Assembly: GCA_028275245.1 (NCBI GenBank) | Contig: JAPWVA010000086.1 | Coordinates: 1-5,930 of the forward strand | Reading direction: 5' to 3' | DNA length: 5,930 nucleotides | Origin: Actinomycetota bacterium | GTDB taxonomy: Bacteria; Actinomycetota; Geothermincolia; Geothermincolales; RBG-13-55-18 | Part shown: positions 1 to 5,347 of the stretch, piece after piece | Numbering within the stretch: the stretch's first letter is position 1 | Layout: each line of letters opens with the position of its first letter | Notes under the pieces: model-generated | Told to the model about the DNA's origin: nothing | The model's database searches: none | Seen by the model: only the letters and a program-made list of their open reading frames with translations | Translations under genes and position numbers: made by a program

Positions 1-97
1 GGGTCTTGGCCTTCCGGTTCCCCTTCTTGGGAAGCAGCGTGGGAAGAGGATATGTGGACACGTTCAGGACGATCCCCGATTTCCTCAGCTTGGCCAT
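1..97 (-). CDS. Unidentified protein, N-terminal fragment running off the window
   Basis: An ATG at 97 opens a frame to the left edge giving 32 residues, beginning MAKLRKSGIVLNVSTYPLPT and continuing basic (LLPKKGNRKAKT). Most codons end in G or C, as in the genes upstream, whereas the competing frame from 150 has more mixed third positions and the remaining frame is stopped. The closest GGAGG lies 16 bases upstream, too far for an ideal site, so this start is uncertain. I do not recognise the protein. The usual actinobacterial neighbours after coaBC are metK and priA, but the MetK opening (SESVTEGHPDK) is not present here and no PriA N-terminus is evident. The coding call rests on frame and position only. 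Confidence 0.4.
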   Translation of the reverse strand, partial: MAKLRKSGIVLNVSTYPLPTLLPKKGNRKAKT

Positions 98-191
98 GTC
101 CCGACCCCGTTCCCCTCCGCCTTGAAACCGGCGGATCCTTCTCCTTCCCCATCACCTCGCTTCGCCCTATAGTAATCGTCAGGTTTCTAAA

Positions 192-1400
192 TCAGCTTGA
201 AGAGTCGTCGGCACTCCCTAGCATGCGGGCTATCTCGTCCCATATCAAGGCCGCCAGGTCCTCCTTGGGCATCAAGTCGGTTTCCCTCATCCTGCCATCG
301 CGGAACACGAGCAGGGCCTGGTTATGGTCAGACCCGAAACCACATCCCGGGCGGGTAACGTCGTTTGCCACCAGCAGGTCCACTTTCTTCGACCGGATCT
401 TGGAAAGGGCCTTTTCCTTGAGATCCCCCGTCTCAGCGGCGAAGCCCACGATGATTTGTCCTCCCCTCCTCCTTTCCAGGAGCTCCTGCAGTATATCCGG
501 GGTCCTTCGCAGCCTGATGACCAGCTCCTCCTGACCCTCCTTCTTGATCTTCTCCACCGAGAACCGCTCCGGGGTGTAATCGGCCACCGCCGCTGCCATG
601 ACCACCACGTCCATCTCAGGGGCCAACCTCATTACCTCTTCCCGCATCTGCTCCGCCGTCTCCACCTTGATTAGATCCACTCCCTGCGGGGGCTCCAGAG
701 CGGTGGGGGCCGAAACCAGGTGCACCTCTGCCCCTCTCCTGGAGGCCACCTCAGCCAGGGCAAAGCCCATCTTCCCGCTGGAACGGTTCCCCACGTACCG
801 CACCGGGTCGAAGGGTTCCCGAGTACCCCCGGCCGTCACCAGCACTCTTTTGCCCTCCAGTTGCCTTCCTCCCCTGAGGAAGGCCAGGACAGCGTCCACG
901 ATGCGGGAGGGCTCGGACATCCGACCTTCCCCTTCCTCCCCACAGGCCAGGAAGCCCTCCTCGGGTCCCACCACCATGATGCCTCTCTCCCGGAGCTTCC
1001 GCAGGTTCTCCTGCGTCGCGGGGTGGCGGTACATGGCCGCGTTCATGGCGGGAGCCACGACCACCGGCGCCCGGGTGGCCAGGAGGGTGGTGGAAAGCAG
1101 GTCATCGGCCAGCCCGTGGGCCATCTTGGCCAGCAGGTTGGCGGTAGCAGGGGCCACGACCACCACGTCCGCCTCTCTGGCCAAGCTGATGTGTTTCATG
1201 GGAGACCCGGGATCGTCGAAAAGGGAGACGGCCACGGGGTTACCGGTAACGGCCCTGAAAGTAGAAGGACCCACCAGGTGGCGGGCCTTCTCGGTCATTA
1301 TGACCTTTACCGTGATCCCCTTGGACACCAACTGCCGCGCCACTTCCACGGCCTTGTAGGCCGCTATTCCCGCGGTGACGCCCAGGACCACGCAACTCAT
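192..1400 (-). CDS. coaBC: Bifunctional phosphopantothenoylcysteine synthetase/decarboxylase
   Basis: This fused enzyme joins 4'-phosphopantothenate to cysteine (CoaB, CTP-dependent) and then decarboxylates the product to 4'-phosphopantetheine (CoaC, FMN-dependent), for coenzyme A synthesis. The 402 residues are full length. The CoaC domain (about 1-178) has the flavin motif GVTAGIAAYK (7-16), catalytic His70, APATANLLAKMAHGLADD (83-100), PAMN (117-120) and the Cys153 loop LACGEEGEGRM. The CoaB domain (about 181-395) has VTAGGTREPFDPVRY (188-202), Asn205 in NRSSGKMG, AAAVADY (269-275), the KIKK motif (284-287), GFAAET (319-324) and AND (345-347). All expected active-site residues are present. 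It starts 24 bases after rpoZ, with only a weak AGGA two bases from the ATG. Confidence 0.97.
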   Translation of the reverse strand: MSCVVLGVTAGIAAYKAVEVARQLVSKGITVKVIMTEKARHLVGPSTFRAVTGNPVAVSLFDDPGSPMKHISLAREADVVVVAPATANLLAKMAHGLADDLLSTTLLATRAPVVVAPAMNAAMYRHPATQENLRKLRERGIMVVGPEEGFLACGEEGEGRMSEPSRIVDAVLAFLRGGRQLEGKRVLVTAGGTREPFDPVRYVGNRSSGKMGFALAEVASRRGAEVHLVSAPTALEPPQGVDLIKVETAEQMREEVMRLAPEMDVVVMAAAVADYTPERFSVEKIKKEGQEELVIRLRRTPDILQELLERRRGGQIIVGFAAETGDLKEKALSKIRSKKVDLLVANDVTRPGCGFGSDHNQALLVFRDGRMRETDLMPKEDLAALIWDEIARMLGSADDSSS

Positions 1401-1424
1401 TATCCTACTTAACTCATGTCCTGC

Positions 1425-1673
1425 CTACTTGATGCCCTCCTCCGCGGGTTTCTCGTACTCGATCTTGTCCGCCACTATTTCCTCCAGGGCAATGGTGAGG
1501 GGTTTACGGGACTCCGAGCTCACCTGGGGACCTACCTCTTGCCCCAGTCCATGTCCGAGGTGGCGGAAATAGTTGTTTATCTGGCGTGCCCTCTTGGCTG
1601 CCACCATGGTGAGGACGAAACGAGAGTTGTTGGTCCTCACCAAAAGGTCGTCCAACTTCACCTTCATCAACAT
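1425..1673 (-). CDS. rpoZ: RNA polymerase omega subunit
   Basis: Omega helps assemble and stabilise RNA polymerase by clamping the C-terminal end of beta prime. The 82-residue product shows the conserved core SRFVLTMVAAKRARQINNY (17-35), including the AAKRARQIN signature (25-33). It is followed by KPLTIALEEIVADKIEYE, where the family's conserved ALEEI segment lies. The start at 1673 overlaps the gmk end by seven bases and has GGAGG ten bases upstream, within the gmk coding sequence. Met3 at 1667 forms a TGATG junction with the gmk stop and is an alternative start, although its distance from GGAGG (16 bases) is long. Coupled translation with gmk is likely. The gmk-rpoZ-coaBC order is widespread in bacteria. 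Confidence 0.95.
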   Translation of the reverse strand: MLMKVKLDDLLVRTNNSRFVLTMVAAKRARQINNYFRHLGHGLGQEVGPQVSSESRKPLTIALEEIVADKIEYEKPAEEGIK

Positions 1674-2275
1674 TCTTCATCATCCTCCCGTCGAAGACCC
1701 CGGGCGCAATCCCTATCGCCCCTTTCCCTTTCATATATAGCACACAGCTCCTCCACCGCGTGGTCCAGGCGATCGTTCACCAACTTATACCGAAAGGAAG
1801 GGGCGAATTCGGCCTCCTGCTGGGCATTCCGCAATCGTACGTCGATCTCCTCTTCGCCCTCCGTCCCCCTCCTCCGCAGCCTCTCCTCCAATTCCTCCAT
1901 GGAAGGGGGGGCGATGAAAACGGTGACCGCTTCAGGAACCTTCTCCATCACCTGGAGGGCTCCCTTCACGTCGATCTCCAGGAATACGTCCCGGCCCTCG
2001 GAAAGCTTCCTCTCCACCTCCTCCGCGGGGGTACCGTAGAGGTGACCGTGCACCTCCGCCCATTCCAAGAACCTCCCCCGTCTGACCCCTTCCAGGAATT
2101 CCTCCTCGTCCAGGAAGAAGTAATCTACTCCCTCCCTTTCACCCGGTCGGGGTTTCCTGGTGGTGGCGGACACGGAAAGCCATGCTTCCGGATACCTGCG
2201 GAGCAGGGCGCCTATCAAAGTGCCCTTGCCCACCCCCGAAGGACCGGAAACGACGAAAAGGCGCCCCTTTCCCAT
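1667..2275 (-). CDS. gmk: Guanylate kinase
   Basis: Gmk phosphorylates GMP (and dGMP) to the diphosphate with ATP in the cytosol. The 202-residue protein is full length. SGPSGVGKGT (10-19) is the P-loop. SATTRKPRPGEREGVDYFF (36-54) supplies the GMP-binding Ser36, Arg40, Arg43 and Tyr52, and LEWAEVHGHLYGTP (70-83) contains Glu71 and Tyr80 of the GMP site. VFLEIDVKGA (97-106) is the Walker B-like strand, and RRRGTE (134-139) starts the lid region. The C-terminal tail is charged and acidic, ending EDDEEC. The ATG is placed by homology, since the P-loop follows at the usual distance. No good ribosome binding site is seen upstream. Its last codons carry the ribosome binding site of rpoZ, which it overlaps. 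Confidence 0.96.
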   Translation of the reverse strand: MGKGRLFVVSGPSGVGKGTLIGALLRRYPEAWLSVSATTRKPRPGEREGVDYFFLDEEEFLEGVRRGRFLEWAEVHGHLYGTPAEEVERKLSEGRDVFLEIDVKGALQVMEKVPEAVTVFIAPPSMEELEERLRRRGTEGEEEIDVRLRNAQQEAEFAPSFRYKLVNDRLDHAVEELCAIYERERGDRDCARGLRREDDEEC

Positions 2276-2315
2276 TCACTAACGCAATTTACTCTTTTCG
2301 GGCCCAGGACAGTTA

Positions 2316-2633
2316 TCAGCCGAAGCGTTCCTTGAGCTCTTTTACCTGGTTGGGACCCAGTCCCTTGATGCGGCGATTCTCGCTGATCCCTATCTCCTCC
2401 ATGATCTTGGCCGCCCTAACCTTGCCGATACCGGGAAGGGACTCCAGAACGGATCTCACCGTCATCTTCCCGTAGAGCTCGTCATCGGCCTTTTTCAGGA
2501 TATCGGAAACCTTCAACTTTCCCGCCTTGAGCTTCTTCTTGATCTCAGCCCTCTCCTTACGCATCTTGGCCGCCTTCTCCAAGGCCGCCTTGCGCTGTTC
2601 CTCCGAAAGCGTTGGGAGCGGTCTGTTCGCCAT
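2316..2633 (-). CDS. mihF: Actinobacterial integration host factor mIHF
   Basis: mIHF is a small DNA-binding nucleoid protein of actinobacteria, unrelated in sequence to proteobacterial IHF; the mycobacterial member is Rv1388. This copy has 105 residues, the usual length. It has a basic, lysine-rich helical N-terminal part (LSEEQRKAALEKAAKMRKER, 9-28), then GKMTVRSVLESLPGIGKVRA (55-74) and IGISENRRIKGLGPNQVKEL (81-100), the helix-two-turn-helix core that contacts the DNA backbone. The closing KERF-G also matches the mycobacterial protein. The start is firm: AAGGAGG lies seven bases before the ATG. gmk follows after 40 bases, the arrangement known from many actinobacterial genomes. This gene is the best taxonomic marker in the window. 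Confidence 0.95.
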   Translation of the reverse strand: MANRPLPTLSEEQRKAALEKAAKMRKERAEIKKKLKAGKLKVSDILKKADDELYGKMTVRSVLESLPGIGKVRAAKIMEEIGISENRRIKGLGPNQVKELKERFG

Positions 2634-2693
2634 CTTTCACCCTCCTTCTGTCAGGTTTTTCCCTCAAATCCGGGGGTAACCCAAGCTTCCCAT

Positions 2694-2722
2694 AGTATAA
2701 ACGCTTAGCAATCCTTCATCCA
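2694..2722 (-). promoter_or_regulatory. Candidate promoter for mihF-gmk-rpoZ-coaBC
   Basis: On the minus strand TATACT (2699-2694) matches five of six bases of the -10 consensus. TGGATG (2722-2717) lies 17 bases upstream but matches only three of six -35 bases. The start point would be near 2687, leaving a leader of about 55 bases to mihF. The 130-base gap between pyrE and mihF gives it room. No T-tailed terminator hairpin is seen after pyrE, so read-through from pyrE is also possible. Confidence 0.4.
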
Positions 2723-2763
2723 CCAGGAGATTCGTTCCCAGATGGATCGGCGGCCCCCCTCAT

Positions 2764-3336
2764 TCAGGCGAGTCCCCTGCTTCCTGGCACCTCCAGAGGC
2801 TGGCCCTGGGCACAGAGGGGACACTCCTCAGGCCTCCATACCTTCGCCTTCAGCTGTACCAACGTTTTCTTCTTGACCCCGAAATCCTCCCCTTCTCCCC
2901 TCTCTATAAGGGCTCCTATCCCCCACACCTCACCTCCTTTTCCGTTTACCAACTCCATCATCTCCTTGAGGGATCCGCCGGTGGTGATGACGTCCTCCAC
3001 CAGCAGGACCCTTTCGCCTTTTTCCACCCTTAGTCCCCGGCGAAAGGTCAGCCTGTCGTTTACCCGTTCGGCGAAGATCATTCTCTTACCCAGGGAAAGG
3101 GCGACCATGTAACCCAGAATCACCGCCCCCAGGGCCGGGCTGGCCACCAGGTCCACCGGGTCGTCCCGGAAGGCGGAGGCTATGGCGTCGGCCAGGCTCT
3201 CCGCCAGGTGAGGGTATTGAAGCACCTTAGCACATTGCACGTAAGTGTCGCTGTGTAGCCCGGAGGAAAGGCGAAAATGCCCTTTCTCCACCGCCCCCCT
3301 TTCCCGCAAGATATCCATGACTTCCCAGGGGTTCAT
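2764..3336 (-). CDS. pyrE: Orotate phosphoribosyltransferase, Thermus-type
   Basis: PyrE joins orotate with PRPP to give OMP, the step between PyrD and PyrF, in the cytosol. The 190-residue product is complete. GHFRLSSGLHSDTYVQC (19-35) is the family N-terminal substrate segment, ERVNDRLTFRRG (90-101) the mobile catalytic loop, and VLLVEDVITTGGS (110-122) the PRPP-binding motif. The tail VWRPEECPLCAQGQPLEVPG, with Cys172 and Cys175, is characteristic of the Thermus-like orotate enzymes and separates this protein from adenine or xanthine phosphoribosyltransferases. The ATG at 3336 is the first standard start after an in-frame stop upstream. GGAG touches it directly, but AAAGG eight bases upstream gives usable spacing. 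It probably has its own promoter, as pyrF ends 319 bases earlier. Confidence 0.95.
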   Translation of the reverse strand: MNPWEVMDILRERGAVEKGHFRLSSGLHSDTYVQCAKVLQYPHLAESLADAIASAFRDDPVDLVASPALGAVILGYMVALSLGKRMIFAERVNDRLTFRRGLRVEKGERVLLVEDVITTGGSLKEMMELVNGKGGEVWGIGALIERGEGEDFGVKKKTLVQLKAKVWRPEECPLCAQGQPLEVPGSRGLA

Positions 3337-3382
3337 CTCCTTACCCTTTCTCCCGCGAAGAAACTCATTTCAGCCCCCAACT

Positions 3383-3400
3383 TCCCGGGACGAACCGGGA
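3383..3400 (-). other. Six-base-pair hairpin in the pyrE leader
   Basis: TCCCGG and CCGGGA form a perfect six-base-pair stem around a six-base loop. On the minus strand no run of T follows (the next bases are AGTTGGGGGC), so it is not a standard intrinsic terminator. It might end or stabilise the pyrKDF message, or shape the pyrE leader. The neighbouring inverted pair TTTCT/AGAAA (3363-3347) is weak but overlaps the pyrE ribosome binding site. Confidence 0.35.
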
Positions 3401-3414
3401 TGCGAAAGCAAGTC

Positions 3415-3426
3415 ATATTAATATTA
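3415..3426 (-). promoter_or_regulatory. Candidate -10 elements for pyrE (tandem TAATAT)
   Basis: Read on the minus strand, two TAATAT hexamers stand back to back, each matching five of six bases of the TATAAT consensus, in an otherwise GC-rich region. No good TTGACA-like -35 lies 16-18 bases upstream, so the call rests on the -10 and on location. A transcript starting about 7 bases downstream would have a leader of roughly 70 bases before pyrE, including the hairpin at 3383-3400. It would explain how pyrE is expressed despite the large gap after pyrF. Confidence 0.35.
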
Positions 3427-3454
3427 CCCAAAATTGGGCCCTTCCTGCACTTTT

Positions 3455-3464
3455 GAACCGGTTC
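3455..3464. repeat. Perfect 10-base palindrome GAACCGGTTC
   Basis: GAACCGGTTC equals its own reverse complement and lies about 30 bases upstream of the candidate pyrE -10 hexamers, where a -35-overlapping operator could sit. The bases flanking it do not extend the symmetry. A 10-base palindrome can occur by chance, so this is only a candidate regulator site. Confidence 0.3.
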
Positions 3465-3498
3465 TTGCTGCGCTTTCCACCTGATTCCTTACTATTTC

Positions 3499-3546
3499 GT
3501 TTGCAAACAAGGCAAGGAAACCGTTTGCAAACCAGGCAAGGAAAAG
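3499..3546. repeat. Two tandem 24-base repeats, each starting with palindrome GTTTGCAAAC
   Basis: Units 3499-3522 and 3523-3546 match at 21 of 24 positions. Each begins with the perfect palindrome GTTTGCAAAC (3499-3508 and 3523-3532), followed by a shared A-GGCAAGGAAA arm. The palindromes are exactly 24 bases apart, a little over two helical turns, so two dimeric regulators could bind on roughly similar faces. No known operator is recognised. The repeat length is also a multiple of three, so if the region were translated it would encode an eight-residue tandem repeat. Position between pyrF and pyrE, upstream of the candidate pyrE promoter, favours a binding site or a simple tandem duplication. 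Confidence 0.75.
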
Positions 3547-3655
3547 GACGGTTGGAATCCCTTCCATGTCGTCCATTTCCCTTAACTTCGCCATGCTTCC
3601 AAGACAAATAAGGGAAACTCCGTTCCTTCCCGGTCCCCAGCACGTAAAGGCCACG

Positions 3656-4390
3656 TCACTGTCCCTTACCCCGGGCTTCCTCCACCTCTCGGCGTATCTT
3701 TTCCACCACCGCCAGGGGCTCTGGTGAGCGGGTTATGGGCCGTCCCACCACCAGGAAATCCGCCCCTTTCCTCACCGCCTCCTCGGGGGTCGAGGTCCGG
3801 GCCTGGTCTCCCTTATCCATCTCTTCCCACCGGATCCCCGGGACCACCAAAAGGAAATCCCTCCCTGTCCTCGCCCTTATGTCCTCCACCTCCTCCGCCG
3901 AGCAAACCACCCCATCCAGCCCGCAACGTAGAGCCAGCAGGGAGAGCAAAAGGGCCTGATCACGCGGGCTTGCAGGAATGCCCATTTCCCTCAAATCCTC
4001 CCTTTCCAGGCTGGTGAGCACCGTGACCCCCACCAGCAGGGGCGTTTTTCCTCCACCTTCCCGGAGGACTCCCACCGCCTCCTTCAGCATTCTTTTCCCA
4101 CCCAGGCAGTGGAGGGAGACCATGTCCACCTCTAGGTCGAGAAGGCCTTGCAGGGCCCCACGCACCGTATTGGGTATGTCGTGAAGCTTGAGGTCGAGGA
4201 AGACGGAATAACCCATCGCCTTTACCTCCCTGACCAGCGACGGCCCACCCCGGGTGAAGGCTTCAAGACCCAACTTGACCCAGCGTATCCCTTCGCCCAC
4301 CTTCTCCAGAAAGGACAGGATCCCCTCCACGGAGGGGAAGTCCAAGGCCACAATCAATGGATCGGAGGTGTCTATGCTCCTCCGGGACAT
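3656..4390 (-). CDS. pyrF: Orotidine 5'-phosphate decarboxylase
   Basis: PyrF decarboxylates OMP to UMP, the last step of de novo pyrimidine synthesis, in the cytosol. The 244-residue product is a complete single-domain TIM barrel. LIVALDFPS (12-20) holds the first conserved Asp17, VKLGLE has Lys39, and the signature DLKLHDIPNTV (66-76) supplies the catalytic Asp66-Lys68-Asp71 set. The C-terminal phosphate-binding part shows VVPGIR, then DQ-R-STPEEA, then GADFLVVGRPIT, all typical of the bacterial group 1 enzyme. pyrD ends only 12 bases before the ATG. A GTG directly before that ATG (4393) could also start translation, but the G-rich AAGGGGG stretch is better spaced from the ATG (6 bases) than from the GTG (3 bases). 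It is surely cotranscribed with pyrKD. Confidence 0.96.
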   Translation of the reverse strand: MSRRSIDTSDPLIVALDFPSVEGILSFLEKVGEGIRWVKLGLEAFTRGGPSLVREVKAMGYSVFLDLKLHDIPNTVRGALQGLLDLEVDMVSLHCLGGKRMLKEAVGVLREGGGKTPLLVGVTVLTSLEREDLREMGIPASPRDQALLLSLLALRCGLDGVVCSAEEVEDIRARTGRDFLLVVPGIRWEEMDKGDQARTSTPEEAVRKGADFLVVGRPITRSPEPLAVVEKIRREVEEARGKGQ

Positions 4391-4402
4391 CACCTACCCC
4401 CT

Positions 4403-5347
4403 TCAATTGTGTCCCATAAGCCCAAGGCGACGATGGGTCAGTCCCACCAACTCCTCCACCCGGGAGTATCCCTGGCGGCGGAGATACTCCTCCATTCCCT
4501 CCAACACCTTCAGCCATCCTGCCGGGTCCCGGAAATTGAGCGTCCCTATCCCGATGGCCGTGGCTCCCGCCATCATAAACTCCACTGCGTCCTTCCAATC
4601 CCACACGCCCCCCATACCTACGATGGGAAGGGAGGTGGCTGTAAAAGCCTCCCAGACCGCTAGCACCGCCAGGGGGTGTATGGCGGGTCCTGAAAGCCCG
4701 CCTACCCAGTTACCTAACCTGGGCAAGGCGGTTTCTGGATCTATGGCCATGGCGGGCAGGCTGTTTACAAGGCTCAATGCGTCTGCTCCCGCCCTCTCCA
4801 TCAACCTGCAGAGCACGGGCAAGTCGCTTACCCGATAGGAAAGCTTGGCCAGCACCGGCTTGTCCACCCTCTCCTTCACCTCCTTCACCAGTCTCGCCGC
4901 TTCGGCTGGCGACTGGCAGAAGGAGAGCCCTCCTCTCTCAACGTTGGGACACGACAGGTTGAGCTCCAGGGCCGCCACTTCCCTTTCCCGGGAGAGCCTG
5001 GTGGAAACCAGCAGGTAATCCTGAGGGGTAAAACCGGCCACGCTCACGATGATGGGAATCCCCAGGCATCCCAGGAAGGGGAGCTCATCCTCCAGAAAAC
5101 GTTCCAGCCCGTCGTTCTCCCAACCTATGGAGTTGATAAGTCCGCAGGGAGTCTCCCATAGGCGAGGAGGCGGGTTACCCGTGACCGGCCCCGGCGTCAC
5201 CGACTTGGTGACCAGGCCTCCGAGCTTCTCCAATTCCGTCCACTCAGCGTATTCCCTCCCGCAGCCGAAGGTACCGGAACAGACCAACACTGGGTTGGGG
5301 AGCTCCAGGGTCCCGAGCCGTACCTGCAGGTCTATCTCAGGGGCCAA
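4403..5347 (-). CDS. pyrD: Dihydroorotate dehydrogenase, class 1B catalytic subunit
   Basis: The enzyme oxidises dihydroorotate to orotate using FMN and works as a complex with PyrK. From the TTG at 5347 it has 314 residues, normal for the family. Seen motifs are NPVLVCSGTFGCG (18-30), TKSVTPGPVTGNPPPR (47-62; Lys48 is the expected FMN/substrate lysine), NSIGWEN (72-78), NLSCPNV (130-136, with Cys133 as the class 1 catalytic base in place of the serine of class 2) and the FMN-phosphate region GMGGVW plus AGATAIGIGT (261-269). A longer reading from an ATG-frame start at 5431 is possible but would overlap pyrK by 95 bases and add 28 residues with no family resemblance. The TTG has a purine-rich GGGTGG six bases upstream and starts just before the conserved N-terminus. 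Adjacent pyrK supports class 1B over 1A. Confidence 0.94.
   Translation of the reverse strand: MAPEIDLQVRLGTLELPNPVLVCSGTFGCGREYAEWTELEKLGGLVTKSVTPGPVTGNPPPRLWETPCGLINSIGWENDGLERFLEDELPFLGCLGIPIIVSVAGFTPQDYLLVSTRLSREREVAALELNLSCPNVERGGLSFCQSPAEAARLVKEVKERVDKPVLAKLSYRVSDLPVLCRLMERAGADALSLVNSLPAMAIDPETALPRLGNWVGGLSGPAIHPLAVLAVWEAFTATSLPIVGMGGVWDWKDAVEFMMAGATAIGIGTLNFRDPAGWLKVLEGMEEYLRRQGYSRVEELVGLTHRRLGLMGHN

Larger units (their letters stand above)
3337..3655. other. 319-base pyrF-pyrE intergenic region rich in palindromes
   Basis: This gap contrasts with the tight pyrK-pyrD-pyrF packing. In transcription order it holds two tandem 24-base repeats (3546-3499), a perfect 10-base palindrome GAACCGGTTC (3464-3455), an interrupted palindrome CCCAA-AA-TTGGG (3438-3427), two adjacent TAATAT hexamers (3426-3415), a six-base-pair hairpin (3400-3383) and the pyrE ribosome binding site. 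The AT content is visibly higher than in the flanking genes. Two overlapping minus-strand frames of 76 codons (3654-3424 and 3643-3413, both from GTG) are open here, but neither shows the G/C-ending third positions of the neighbouring genes. I treat the region as regulatory rather than coding. Confidence 0.6.

Noticed and set aside
169..197. TACTAT on the minus strand (174-169) as a promoter after coaBC
   Set aside because: It matches only four of six -10 bases and no -35-like hexamer lies at 16-18 bases upstream.
598..1412. Long plus-strand open frames opposite coaBC, and similar ones opposite gmk, pyrF, pyrD and pyrK
   Set aside because: They are antisense shadows of well-supported genes in GC-rich DNA, with proline, serine and arginine-rich translations that match no family.
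2707..2763. Imperfect hairpin after pyrE (ATCCATC pairing with GGTGGAT) as a terminator
   Set aside because: The loop is long, one pair is G-T and no T-run follows on the minus strand, so there is no support for intrinsic termination.
3499..3546. The two 24-base repeats as a minimal CRISPR array
   Set aside because: The units are directly adjacent with no spacer, are only two in number, and no cas gene is present.
4263..4604. 113-codon minus-strand frame across the pyrF-pyrD junction
   Set aside because: It lies almost wholly inside pyrD and pyrF in another frame, is glycine-rich and shows no recognisable motif.
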